From Deltaproteobacteria bacterium (GTDB lineage Bacteria; Desulfobacterota; GWC2-55-46; JADFVP01): a stretch of 10,140 nucleotides of DNA. The stretch is taken from NCBI GenBank assembly GCA_024275855.1, contig JAJRYL010000143.1:1-10140 (forward strand), given 5' to 3'. Both the position numbers and the translations under genes were made by a program. Below the pieces are notes generated by a model, which saw only the letters and a program-made list of their open reading frames with translations, did no database searches and was not told the origin of the DNA. Positions 1 to 7,763 of the stretch are shown here, one piece after another; the stretch's first letter is position 1; each line of letters starts with the position of its first letter.

Positions 1-2511
1 CGACTCGCCGCGTTTAAAAAACTTATGTACCTGAACGTCATTATAATTCTCTGCGATAAAGACCATGCCGCTTACGCTGCCCTTGCGGGTCTTTACCGTA
101 AGCTCCGCAGAGAAACGGGTACCGGTTACGGTTACCGTATCGCCGCTCGTCACCCCTATTTCGTCCGCGTCTTCAGAGCTTATCTCTACTGTTGCGCCTT
201 TAAGAAAGCCGTTAAGTATTTCGGAGCGCAAGGTCAACCGTCCGGAATGGTACAGGTGGTTGCCGGTAACAAGAGTGAAACCCGAAGGCCCCTCGTCAGC
301 TAAAATACCTGCGGCGGTAATCGTAACGGCAGGTACGCCTACGCTTTCCGGAGAGGCTGAAACCAAAGAGCCTTTATTGTCAAGATCGTTAAAAGTATTC
401 TTAATATTATTGAAGGTTAAGTCCACATCTTTATAAGTTGGAACCCCGGCTCTGATTTCCTCAAAGACAGCCGAAGCCTTTTTTACCGGCGCCGTATCCG
501 AACCGGCGAAAGTATTGTATATTTTAGAAATTATTTCAAGATCGGACTTAGCGGAACCCGGAGCCGGCAGCAGTTTGTTGATCGACTGAACCCTGCCTTC
601 CTGATTAGTATAAGTTCCATTTTTTTCAGCAAAGGTAGCTCCGGGCAGAACCACGTCGGCCATAGCCGCGGTCTCCGTCATAAAGGTGTCTTGTACAACC
701 ACAAAACCTGTGCGGCTTATAGCGTCTCTTGCAAAGTTTCCGTCACCGTACTCCGCAACCGGATTCTCGCCAACTATATAAAGAGAGTTAAGCTCTCCGG
801 CAAAAGCGGCCTCCATCATAGCGCCGAAACCGAGCCCTTTCGTTCCCGTGGCAGCGTAGGCGGCTCCAAACCCGGGGTGAGCGCCCATTTCCCACGCGCC
901 TCTCTGGTTGCTTCTATCGAGCACAGGCACCACGGTAACCTTTTTACCGGACCCGCGAAGCACCTCTGTCAAGAGAGCGAGGTTGGCTGAGCCTTCGGGA
1001 AAACGTAAAAACTCCGTGCCGGCGATTATGCCTACAGAGTCCGACGAACCGAGCCTTGTGACAAGCGCCTCTATTTCTTCACGGCTAATACCCGCTCTTT
1101 TAACGAAAGTATCCACGCCAGTGGCCTTGGCTCCGCTTAACCCGGCCTTTGCGCTATCGGGGCCGGAAAACTTTTCAGCCTTCTTGTCGGCCAGCAAAAG
1201 CGCGGCGGCGCCAAGCAGGTCGCCCTCGGCGGCGGGTGCGTGCCTAAGCGTAATAACCGCGGACGAATCGAGCTTCATCGCCCTCGAAGAGGCGATAGCA
1301 ACGCTCACGCCATTTGCGTTGGCGATGCGCCGCACTATATAATCTACAACGGGGTTCTCGTCAGAGAGCTGCGTACCGATGACCAGCACGGTCTTTGAAG
1401 CCATCAGGTCAAAGAGCGAGGCACCGCCTTCGGTCATCGAGGTAGCCGAGACAAACCCCTCGACAGCCTCGGGAGTCCAGCGCATGGACGAATCCACGTT
1501 GTTGCTCTCAAGCGGGCCTTTAAATAATTTAGAGAAGAGGAACAGCTCTTCGTTGGTCATTCTCGGAGAGATAAGCCCGCCTGTGGTCGCCGCACCGGTA
1601 ACGCCAAGCCCTTGTCTAACAGCCGCAAAAGCTTCTTGCCACGTGGCCGGCTCCAACCTGCCGTACTTTCTTACCAGCGGCGCTGTAAGCCTCTCTTCGT
1701 TATTTACAATATCGTAACCGAACCTGCCGCGCGCGCAGAGCGTTTCGCTGTTGAGGCCAACGCCAAGCTGCGCCCTGCTTCTTACGACGTTTCCGTCTCT
1801 CTCTTCGATTACCACCCTGCAGCCGGTGGCGCAGTAGGTGCAGACGGAATCTACCGACTTAAGATCCCACGACCTTGACGTATATCTGTACGGAAGGCGC
1901 ATAAAGCAGCCGACAGGACAGACCTCTATGCAGTTGCCGCAGTGGTCGCAGTCGAGAAAGGTCTTTTGAAAGCTGGTCTCTTCCTGATGAATGCCGCGGC
2001 CTATGGAGCCGAGAACCCCGACGCCGACAACCTCTTTACAGACACGCACGCACTTTGTGCACTGTACGCACCTGTTTGAATTCTTTATAATTACCGGACT
2101 TAGCACGTAATCTTTACCGTGGTGCCTGTGCTTGGGCTCGGCATGACGGCCTGTGCGCGGCCCGTGCTTGAAGACCATGTCCTGAAGTTCGCACTCTCCG
2201 CCTTTGTCGCAGACCGGACAGTCGAGGGCGTGGTCGGTTAAGAGAAATTCCAGCATAGAGGCGCGAGCGGAGACGACCGTAGGCGAATCGGTAAGTATGC
2301 TCATTCCGTCCATAACAGGGGTTATGCAGGAGGGCTGAAGCTTCTTCTGCCCCTCCAACTCAACGAGGCACATCCTGCACGAACCGATTCCTATAAGGTC
2401 GGCCTGATAGCAGAAGGTAGGTATATCGTGCCCGTTGTCCCGTGCGGCATCGAGTATCAGCGTTCCCGCCTCTACCTCAATCTCTTTTCCATTTATCTTA
2501 ATATTCGCCAT
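1..2511 (-). CDS. nuoG: NADH:quinone oxidoreductase subunit G (NuoG), 3'-truncated by the window edge
   Basis: This is the large iron-sulfur subunit of the complex I peripheral arm, which carries electrons from NuoF/NuoE towards NuoB. The 837 visible codons are open to the window edge, and the family's usual length suggests only the C-terminal tail is missing. The N-terminal [2Fe-2S] domain has C34, C45, C48 and C62 (N1b). H94, C98, C101 and C107 form the His-Cys3 motif (N5). C148/C151/C154 with C198 supply N4. C158 with C188/C191/C194 form a second complete ferredoxin set that most complex I NuoG proteins lack. C224, C227, C231 and C259 match N7 spacing. A molybdopterin-oxidoreductase-like domain follows, then a dinucleotide-binding-like domain from about residue 735. 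The ATG at 2509-2511 follows a GGGA ribosome binding site. It lies 83 bp after nuoF and is presumably cotranscribed with it. Confidence 0.97.
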   Translation of the reverse strand, partial: MANIKINGKEIEVEAGTLILDAARDNGHDIPTFCYQADLIGIGSCRMCLVELEGQKKLQPSCITPVMDGMSILTDSPTVVSARASMLEFLLTDHALDCPVCDKGGECELQDMVFKHGPRTGRHAEPKHRHHGKDYVLSPVIIKNSNRCVQCTKCVRVCKEVVGVGVLGSIGRGIHQEETSFQKTFLDCDHCGNCIEVCPVGCFMRLPYRYTSRSWDLKSVDSVCTYCATGCRVVIEERDGNVVRSRAQLGVGLNSETLCARGRFGYDIVNNEERLTAPLVRKYGRLEPATWQEAFAAVRQGLGVTGAATTGGLISPRMTNEELFLFSKLFKGPLESNNVDSSMRWTPEAVEGFVSATSMTEGGASLFDLMASKTVLVIGTQLSDENPVVDYIVRRIANANGVSVAIASSRAMKLDSSAVITLRHAPAAEGDLLGAAALLLADKKAEKFSGPDSAKAGLSGAKATGVDTFVKRAGISREEIEALVTRLGSSDSVGIIAGTEFLRFPEGSANLALLTEVLRGSGKKVTVVPVLDRSNQRGAWEMGAHPGFGAAYAATGTKGLGFGAMMEAAFAGELNSLYIVGENPVAEYGDGNFARDAISRTGFVVVQDTFMTETAAMADVVLPGATFAEKNGTYTNQEGRVQSINKLLPAPGSAKSDLEIISKIYNTFAGSDTAPVKKASAVFEEIRAGVPTYKDVDLTFNNIKNTFNDLDNKGSLVSASPESVGVPAVTITAAGILADEGPSGFTLVTGNHLYHSGRLTLRSEILNGFLKGATVEISSEDADEIGVTSGDTVTVTGTRFSAELTVKTRKGSVSGMVFIAENYNDVQVHKFFKRGES

Positions 2512-2594
2512 TGTTCCCGTACTATATCAAGTTAAGCAGTACACTCTAACCGAATTAACCGATACGCCCTGTTACCGTAGAATCGAAGTTCAAA

Positions 2595-3860
2595 TTATTC
2601 AGTAGTCGCCATGCACTTTTTATGCGCCACATGGTAGACAAACTCTTCTCTAAAGTGCTTCAGCGCCCCTCGAAGCGCCATTACCGCTCCGTCGCCGAGC
2701 GGGCAGAAGGTACGCCCGAAGATATTGCCGCAGAGGCTCTCTAAAAGTTCAACATCCCCCGCCCTGCCCTCGCCGTGCTCCATTCTGTGCAGTACACGGG
2801 TAAGCCACGAGGTGCCTTCCCGGCAAGGGGTGCACTTGCCGCAGGACTCGTGAGAGAAGAACCTGTTGGTAATATAAGCTACCTTTACCATGCAGGTGCC
2901 CTCTTCCATAACGATAACCGCGCTCGACCCGAGCATTGTGCCCTTTGCGCCCATCGAGTCGAAATCCATCGGCGTATCGAGGTCGGCCTCTACGAGCATA
3001 GGGGCGCTTACGCCTCCTGGAATTACCGCCTTTATCTTTTTATCGCCGCGCATTCCTCCGCAGTGGTCGTATATCAGCTCGCGCAGGGGGGTTCCCATGG
3101 GCAGTTCGTAAAGGCCCGGCTTTTTAACATGTCCTGAGACACCGCAGATTCTCGTACCCGGGCTCTTCTCCGGCCCGATAGCCTTGAACCACTCAGGGCC
3201 TTTTTCTATAATCGCCGGAATGGATCCGAGCGTCTCGACGTTATTGATAACGGTCGGTTTGGCGTAAAGACCGGCAAGCGCCGGAAACGGCGGTTTTTTA
3301 CGGGGCTGGCCCCTGCCGCCCTCTAAAGACTCTAAAAGCGCGGTCTCTTCTCCGCAGATATAAGCTCCGGCGCCTCTATGAACATAAAGGTCGAGCGAAA
3401 ATTTAGAACCGAAGATATTTTTTCCGAGAAAACCCTTTTCATACGCCTCTGTTATAGCGTCTTCAAGCTTGGCCGCGCCATACTCAAACTCTCCGCGGAT
3501 ATAGACATAACCGATCGACGCGCCTATCGCGTAACAGGTTATCATCATGCCCTCCAAGAGCAGATGAGGGTCGTTATCCATTATAGCGCGGTCTTTAAAG
3601 GTGCCGGGCTCTCCCTCGTCAGCGTTGCAGCAGAGATACTTCTGTATGGTCGGGTCCTTGGGGATAAAGCTCCACTTAAGACCGGCCGGAAAACCGGCTC
3701 CGCCGCGCCCTCTGAGGTTGGAGTCTTTAACCATCTGTATAATATGGTCGGGATCCATCTCAAGGGCCTTGCGCACAGCCTTATAGCCGCCGTTGGCGAC
3801 ATAATTCTCAAGCTTGTAGGCTTCTGGCTTGTCTATGTTTTTAAGGAGTATCTTTTCCAT
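2595..3860 (-). CDS. nuoF: NADH:quinone oxidoreductase subunit F (NuoF), FMN- and NADH-binding
   Basis: This subunit oxidises NADH through FMN and passes electrons to the [4Fe-4S] cluster N3. The 421 residues contain the glycine-rich NADH/FMN segment GRGGAGFPAGLKW (51-63), NADEGEPGTFKDR (79-91) and GAYICGEETALLESLEGG (165-182), all family signatures. C340, C343 and C346 with C386 are the N3 ligands. The ATG at 3858-3860 is preferred because the conserved NuoF sequence begins at once after it, and it lies 13 bp after the nuoE stop. A GTG at 3867-3869 is a possible alternative. The in-frame ATG at 3897-3899 lies inside nuoE and adds residues without family character. It sits between nuoE and nuoG in the minus-strand operon. 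Function is not in doubt; only the exact start is. Confidence 0.97.
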   Translation of the reverse strand: MEKILLKNIDKPEAYKLENYVANGGYKAVRKALEMDPDHIIQMVKDSNLRGRGGAGFPAGLKWSFIPKDPTIQKYLCCNADEGEPGTFKDRAIMDNDPHLLLEGMMITCYAIGASIGYVYIRGEFEYGAAKLEDAITEAYEKGFLGKNIFGSKFSLDLYVHRGAGAYICGEETALLESLEGGRGQPRKKPPFPALAGLYAKPTVINNVETLGSIPAIIEKGPEWFKAIGPEKSPGTRICGVSGHVKKPGLYELPMGTPLRELIYDHCGGMRGDKKIKAVIPGGVSAPMLVEADLDTPMDFDSMGAKGTMLGSSAVIVMEEGTCMVKVAYITNRFFSHESCGKCTPCREGTSWLTRVLHRMEHGEGRAGDVELLESLCGNIFGRTFCPLGDGAVMALRGALKHFREEFVYHVAHKKCMATTE

Positions 3861-3873
3861 ATCCGCCACTGTA

Positions 3874-4353
3874 TTACGACCTTGCCCTAATGTCGGCAAG
3901 AATGGTATCTATCTTCTCTTCCGTCAGGTTTTCGTAGTAGTCGTCGCCAATCTGCATCATCGGCGCCGTACCGCACGAACCGAGGCACTCAACCGTACTT
4001 AACGTAAACAGACTGTCTGGCGTTGTCTCGCCGACGGTAATGCCAAGACTCTTTTCGATATAAGAGATAAGGTGCTCGGCACCGAGAAGCGAGCACGAGA
4101 GATTCCAGCAGACCTGTATATGGTTTCTTCCGACCGGCTTTTTCCAGTTATACATGGTATAAAATCCGGCTACGGCATGCACCTCAACGGGGTTGACCTC
4201 TAAGATACGGGCTACCGCTTCCATATCCTCACGGGTAAGGTTGTTGCCCGAATCGCGCTGAACAGCCATAAGAGCACCCATTACAGCGGATTTCTTACTG
4301 TGGTAGTTCTTCTGAATCTGCTCTATCTTCTCTAATGTCTTCTCTGTAAGCAT
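3874..4353 (-). CDS. nuoE: NADH:quinone oxidoreductase subunit E (NuoE), thioredoxin-like [2Fe-2S] protein
   Basis: This is the 24-kDa-type subunit of the NADH dehydrogenase module, holding the [2Fe-2S] cluster N1a next to the flavin of NuoF. The 159-residue length is typical. The N-terminal helical part (1-75) ends in the characteristic VHAVAGFYTMYNW stretch at about 58-70. The thioredoxin-like domain carries C82 and C87 (CWNLSC) and C123 and C127 (CLGSC), the four cluster ligands with normal spacing. The start ATG (4351-4353) has GGAAG about 9 nt upstream. Its stop is 13 bp before the chosen nuoF start, so E and F are probably translated together. An unusual 156-bp spacer separates it from nuoD upstream. 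Confidence 0.96.
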   Translation of the reverse strand: MLTEKTLEKIEQIQKNYHSKKSAVMGALMAVQRDSGNNLTREDMEAVARILEVNPVEVHAVAGFYTMYNWKKPVGRNHIQVCWNLSCSLLGAEHLISYIEKSLGITVGETTPDSLFTLSTVECLGSCGTAPMMQIGDDYYENLTEEKIDTILADIRARS

Positions 4354-4509
4354 CTTTATATCTTCCGTCTATATTAAAAACTCTAACAAAATTTATTCAG
4401 ATTAAAAAACCAGCCCGACAATAAACAGACACCTTAAGGGAATACGCCCGACTACCGGTCCGGCTCTCCAAAAGTTAACCCGGCAACGGACCAAAAAATT
4501 TGCCCCGAC
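4354..4509 (-). other. nuoD-nuoE intergenic spacer with a weak inverted repeat
   Basis: No gene is visible in these 156 bp. The part near nuoD contains GGTCCG at 4457-4462 and its complement CGGACC at 4487-4492, a six-base-pair stem with a 24-nt loop, in a G/C-rich stretch. The part near nuoE is A/T-rich. There is no T-tract after the stem in the direction of transcription, so it is not a convincing terminator. It could be an mRNA processing or stability element in the long nuo transcript; that is inference. Confidence 0.4.
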
Positions 4510-5700
4510 TTACTTGTCGCACTCTCCGAAAACAGGGTCGAGGCTCGAAAGTACCGATATTACATCCGCAAAGTACCCGTCCTTTGATAGTTCGTTCATG
4601 CTCTGAAGGTTCATAAAGGACGGCACCCTTAGCTTCAACCTGTACGGTTTCGGCGACCCGTCACTCATTATATAGACCCCGAGTTCGCCTTTAGGCGACT
4701 CGATTGAAGAGTATATCTCGCCTTTTGGCGCGCTAAAACCTTCGGAGACATACTTGAAGTGATGAATTAACGCCTCCATGTTGCTGTAAACGTCTTTTTT
4801 AAGCGGAGGCACGATCTTGGGATCTTCTATATTGAACGGCCCAACCGGCATACGCTCAAGCGCCTGCGCTATTATCCTGACGGACTGGCGCATTTCATTT
4901 ATTCTGACTATGTAACGGTCGAAAGAGTCTCCGTTTGTTCCGGTCGGGACATCGAAGCTCAAGTCTTTATATACAAGGTACGGCTCGTCCTTGCGTATAT
5001 CCCAGTCTATTCCGGTAGCCCTTAACGAAGGGCCGCTTAGGCCGAGATTAATGGCATTTTCCTTGCTGATAACGCCAACGTCACGGTTTCTGTCGTTCCA
5101 TATTCTGTTTCCGGTAAGTATGCCTTCGTACTCGTCCAAACGGCCCGGCATTATCTTAACAAGGTTTTTGCAGGCCTCTTTGCACTGATCCGTAAAGTCG
5201 TACCTTACCCCGCCTACACGCAGGTAAGTCAGCGTCATTCTCGCTCCGCAGAGCATCTCGAAAATATCGAGAATAATCTCACGCTCGCGAATCATGTAGA
5301 GCAATATGGACATTGCGCCAAGATCGACCGCCCAGGCTCCCATACCGAGCAGGTGGCCGGCGATTCTTGAAAGCTCGGCTGCTATTACACGGATATACTT
5401 CGCCCTCGGCGTTATCTCTACATCTATAAGTTTTTCAACCGCCGAGACGTAAGCGAGGTTATTGCTCATCGCGCACATATAGTCGAGCCGGTCGGTGTAC
5501 GGGGTAAACTGGTGGTAGAGGAGGTTCTCGGCGATCTTCTCGGTTCCACGGTGCAGGTAGCCTATGTCCGGCTCAACGTGCAGAACCTTCTCGCCCTTGA
5601 GGTCGAGCACAAGATGGAGCACACCGTGGCTTGACGGGTGCTGCGGCCCCATGTGCAGGCTGACCTCTTTAGTAGTTATAAGCTCGTTATTTTCCGCCAT
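4510..5700 (-). CDS. nuoD: NADH:quinone oxidoreductase subunit D (NuoD), quinone-site 49-kDa-type subunit
   Basis: This complex I subunit, related to the large subunit of NiFe hydrogenases, forms the quinone reduction pocket with NuoB. The 396 residues are full length. The N-terminal MGPQHPSSHGVL (17-28) contains H25, and DRLDY contains Y74. The 49-residue spacing equals that of the quinone-head-group His and Tyr known from the Thermus enzyme. HLLGMGAWAVDLGA and the C-terminal DPVFGECDK ending are also family features. NuoD is a separate protein here, not the fused NuoCD of enterobacteria. The ATG at 5698-5700 is preceded by a weak GGAA element close to the start. It is flanked by long spacers on both sides, unlike the other genes of the operon, so its translation may depend on signals in the 427-bp leader after nuoC. 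Confidence 0.97.
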   Translation of the reverse strand: MAENNELITTKEVSLHMGPQHPSSHGVLHLVLDLKGEKVLHVEPDIGYLHRGTEKIAENLLYHQFTPYTDRLDYMCAMSNNLAYVSAVEKLIDVEITPRAKYIRVIAAELSRIAGHLLGMGAWAVDLGAMSILLYMIREREIILDIFEMLCGARMTLTYLRVGGVRYDFTDQCKEACKNLVKIMPGRLDEYEGILTGNRIWNDRNRDVGVISKENAINLGLSGPSLRATGIDWDIRKDEPYLVYKDLSFDVPTGTNGDSFDRYIVRINEMRQSVRIIAQALERMPVGPFNIEDPKIVPPLKKDVYSNMEALIHHFKYVSEGFSAPKGEIYSSIESPKGELGVYIMSDGSPKPYRLKLRVPSFMNLQSMNELSKDGYFADVISVLSSLDPVFGECDK

Positions 5701-5912
5701 TATTCCGTTCTATTCTCTAAAAAACCGATGCCCGTCTTTAGAATATAATTAAACTCTTTTAAAACAGCTTATCTTTAATAAAAACCGGCCTGCGCCTTAA
5801 AAATTAAGCCACGATCTTAAAATTTTAACTTTGTAAAAAAATCAGTTCTATATTTCCATTCGGCCCTCGAAACCGGCCCCGACATAAGGTCTAAGCCGTA
5901 AAGCTATGTCTC
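5701..5912 (-). other. A/T-rich nuoD leader with palindromes and a stem-loop
   Basis: No open reading frame of note lies between the repeat tract and nuoD. Visible structure includes the perfect 12-bp palindrome TTAAAATTTTAA (5817-5828), the inverted repeat CTTAA-AAA-TTAAG (5796-5808), and GACATA (5881-5886) facing TATGTC (5905-5910). The last would form a six-base-pair stem next to the 52-bp repeats. The segment could hold a secondary promoter or an RNA-processing site for nuoD, but I could not identify a convincing -35/-10 pair. Confidence 0.35.
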
Positions 5913-6120
5913 GTAAAATCCGGCCCACCTTTCAGGTAACAGGCACCGCACAAATCCGACCCCCGCAAAATCCGGCCCATCTTTCAGGCAACCGATACCG
6001 CACAAATCCGACCCCCGTAAAATCCGGCCCATCTTTCAAGTAACAGGCACCGCACAAATCCGACCCCCGTAAAATCCGGCCCATCTTTCAGGCAACAGGC
6101 ACCGCACAAATCCGGCCTCC
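5913..6120. repeat. Four tandem copies of a 52-bp repeat between nuoC and nuoD
   Basis: Copies begin at 5913, 5965, 6017 and 6069, with exact 52-bp periodicity and no spacers. Each differs from the consensus by about two to four bases. Each unit opens with GTAAAATCCGGCCCA and ends with CACAAATCCGACCCCC. A degenerate fifth unit starts in register at 6121 (GTAAAAATCAGCCCA) and runs across the nuoC stop codon at 6128-6130. Because 52 is not a multiple of three, the tract cannot encode a repeating peptide in one frame. It looks like a minisatellite that grew by slippage or unequal recombination, possibly seeded from the 3' end of nuoC. Any role in the nuo mRNA is unknown. Confidence 0.95.
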
Positions 6121-6127
6121 GTAAAAA

Positions 6128-6640
6128 TCAGCCCAGGTCTTTTTCTTCGCCGTTGGGGTTGAACTCGTCTTTGTAACCGCGAAGCGGATAATCTTTTCTT
6201 AGCGGATACCCCTCCCAATCCTCTTCGAGGTAGATACGGCGAAGGTTCGGGTGGTTGTCGAAAATAATACCGAACATGTCGTACGCCTCACGCTCCGGCC
6301 AGTCGGCTCCGCGCCAGATGTCGGTAACGGTCGGTATACTCTCTCCGTCGTCAAGCTGAACTTTCAACCTGATACGAAGCCTGTTAGATATCGAATAGAG
6401 GATATAGACAACCTCGAAACGTTTGGTATCCGTATTTTTGTCAACACCCAATACGTCTACAAGATAGTTGAAGGCAAGCTCTTTGTCGCTATGCAGAAAG
6501 CTGCATATAGAGCGCAACGCGCCCTTTTTTACGGTATGGGTAACGTCGCCGCGAAAAACGTCCGTAGAGATAATGTCGCCGGAGTAGACTCTTACGACCT
6601 TATCTATAAGCAAATTTGCGTTTTTAACGGTTTTACTCAT
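6128..6640 (-). CDS. nuoC: NADH:quinone oxidoreductase subunit C (NuoC), 30-kDa-type subunit
   Basis: This structural subunit of the complex I connecting module packs against NuoD. The 170-residue protein carries the family signature in [18 protein letters not shown] followed by [15 protein letters not shown] (about residues 92-125). The segment after it, with [21 protein letters not shown], is typical of the C-terminus. The ATG at 6638-6640 is one base after the nuoB stop (TAAGATG), and AGGTG inside the end of nuoB can serve as ribosome binding site, so translation is probably coupled to nuoB. The stop codon lies in the first, degenerate unit of the 52-bp repeat tract, so the last codons share ancestry with, or were touched by, the repeat. 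NuoC and NuoD are separate genes here. Confidence 0.96.
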   Translation of the reverse strand: MSKTVKNANLLIDKVVRVYSGDIISTDVFRGDVTHTVKKGALRSICSFLHSDKELAFNYLVDVLGVDKNTDTKRFEVVYILYSISNRLRIRLKVQLDDGESIPTVTDIWRGADWPEREAYDMFGIIFDNHPNLRRIYLEEDWEGYPLRKDYPLRGYKDEFNPNGEEKDLG

Positions 6641-6641
6641 C

Positions 6642-7214
6642 TTACTTCACACCTGACTTTCTACCTTCAATGCCGTACGGACTCTCTTTTTTAATCTTTT
6701 CCATAAGCTGTAAAAACCCGAAGAGCAGGGCATCGGGGCGCGGCGGACAGCCCGGCACGTAAACGTCTACCGGAATAACAAGGTCCGTGCCCTGTACTAC
6801 GGAGTAGGTATTGTACGGGCCGCCTGCGGAAGCGCAACCGCCCATAGCTATAACCCAGCGCGGCTCGGCCATCTGGTCGTAAAGTCTTTTAACGAGCGGG
6901 GCCATCTTTTTGGTCATTGTTCCGGCAATAATCATAACGTCGCTCTGGCGCGGAGAAGGCCTGAAGACTATCCCCATACGGTCGCAGTCGTAACGGGAGC
7001 AGGCCGCGGCAATCATTTCGATAGCGCAGCAGGCGAGACCGAAGGTAAGGGGCCACAACGATGAGGAACGCCCCCAGTTGGCTACCGTCTCGGTAACGAC
7101 GTTTTCACGCACGGCATCCATAACCGGGCTTTTTCTGACAACCTCGGCAATATGGTCTACGGTGGTGAAGAGGAACGAATCCTCTATAGAATTTTTTTTC
7201 ATAATATCGGACAT
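6642..7214 (-). CDS. nuoB: NADH:quinone oxidoreductase subunit B (NuoB), N2 cluster subunit
   Basis: NuoB binds [4Fe-4S] cluster N2, the last centre before quinone, and sits between NuoC/D and the membrane arm. The 190 residues contain the tandem cysteines C62 and C63 in [10 protein letters not shown]127 in [10 protein letters not shown] and C156 in VPGCPPRP, the four N2 ligands. [16 protein letters not shown] (84-99) is a further signature. Two extra cysteines, C72 and C77, flank the conserved RYD...DR segment; C77 stands where most homologues, from memory, have a hydrophobic residue. The ATG at 7212-7214 has AGG about 9 nt upstream; the ATG four codons later lacks such a site. It lies 26 bp after nuoA and one base before nuoC. 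Confidence 0.97.
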   Translation of the reverse strand: MSDIMKKNSIEDSFLFTTVDHIAEVVRKSPVMDAVRENVVTETVANWGRSSSLWPLTFGLACCAIEMIAAACSRYDCDRMGIVFRPSPRQSDVMIIAGTMTKKMAPLVKRLYDQMAEPRWVIAMGGCASAGGPYNTYSVVQGTDLVIPVDVYVPGCPPRPDALLFGFLQLMEKIKKESPYGIEGRKSGVK

Positions 7215-7240
7215 AATAAATACCTGATGTTATTTATACG

Positions 7241-7606
7241 TTACACCCAGTCCAGCGCGCCCTTCTTCCAGGCGTATATAAGACCGAACGCGAGAACAGC
7301 AACAAACAGAATCATCTCGACAAAGATAAAGACCGAGATAGAGTGGTCGGTCAACAGAACCGCCCACGGAAAGAGAAAGAGCGTTTCTACATCGAAGATA
7401 ACGAATAGAATAGCTATTATAAAGAAGTGAACGCGAAAATTCCCTGAATTGGCGTCGCCAATAGGTTCGAGCCCGCACTCCCACGGTTTATTCTTTTCTT
7501 TATAAGGATTTTTCGGAGAAAAAATGGAACTGGCAAACAGCACCATCATAGCCATCATGGTGGCGAAACCTAACATCAATAAAACTGGAAGATACGTCAG
7601 CAGCAT
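7241..7606 (-). CDS. nuoA: NADH:quinone oxidoreductase subunit A (NuoA), membrane subunit
   Basis: This small membrane-arm subunit lies at the junction with the peripheral arm and helps shape the quinone tunnel. The 121 residues have three predicted membrane helices, at about 2-27, 59-82 and 86-112. The long loop after helix 1 contains the conserved PWECGLEP (41-48), and helix 2 holds D72 and E74 of FDVET. The C-terminus ALDWV is usual. I chose the ATG at 7604-7606 because GAGG lies 9 nt upstream and the protein then has family length. An ATG five codons earlier (7619-7621) has AAGG directly against it, which is too close. It is the first gene of the operon, about 100 nt downstream of a strong promoter. 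Confidence 0.95.
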   Translation of the reverse strand: MLLTYLPVLLMLGFATMMAMMVLFASSIFSPKNPYKEKNKPWECGLEPIGDANSGNFRVHFFIIAILFVIFDVETLFLFPWAVLLTDHSISVFIFVEMILFVAVLAFGLIYAWKKGALDWV

Positions 7607-7711
7607 ACTGCTTAACCTCATCCTTAATCCAGAACAGTATAGACAATCGTGACATTTAGGCGCCACACGAAAGTTACAGTAGTTATGAAAATCTGACTTT
7701 GGGTAGAAGGC

Positions 7712-7740
7712 AGAATAGAACAACTGCGCCTGCTTGTCAA
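7712..7740 (-). promoter_or_regulatory. Sigma-70 promoter for the nuo operon
   Basis: On the minus strand TTGACA (7735-7740) and TATTCT (7712-7717) are separated by exactly 17 bp. The -35 is a perfect consensus match and the -10 matches at four or five of six positions, depending on the alignment accepted. Transcription should start near 7705, giving a leader of about 100 nt before nuoA. There is no other gene between it and nuoA, so it most likely drives the whole nuoABCDEFG transcript. Confidence 0.75.
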
Positions 7741-7750
7741 GGGGAAAATT

Positions 7751-7763
7751 GTATACAGTATAC
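7751..7763. promoter_or_regulatory. Palindromic candidate operator upstream of the nuo promoter
   Basis: GTATACAGTATAC is a perfect 13-bp dyad whose halves are themselves palindromic. It ends about 10 bp upstream of the -35 box, where activators often bind. Part of it, ACAGTATA (7755-7762), recurs at 7634-7641 in the nuoA leader, on the other side of the promoter. The GT...AC pattern recalls GntR-type operators, but no regulator gene is in the window, so the binding protein is unknown. Confidence 0.4.

Noticed and set aside
65..1878. Several plus-strand reading frames opposite nuoG
   Set aside because: They are antisense to a gene whose protein is conserved throughout, and their translations are low-complexity Ser/Pro/Ala-rich shadows.
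5913..6120. Possible CRISPR array
   Set aside because: The units are contiguous 52-bp tandem copies with no variable spacers, and no cas genes are present.
6036..6218. 60-codon reading frame through the repeat tract on the minus strand
   Set aside because: It overlaps the end of nuoC in another frame, has no ribosome binding site, and the 52-bp period breaks any repeating peptide.
7464..7473. tRNA T-loop-like word GGTTCGAGCC
   Set aside because: It lies in the conserved CGLEPIG coding region of nuoA, with no acceptor or anticodon stems around it.
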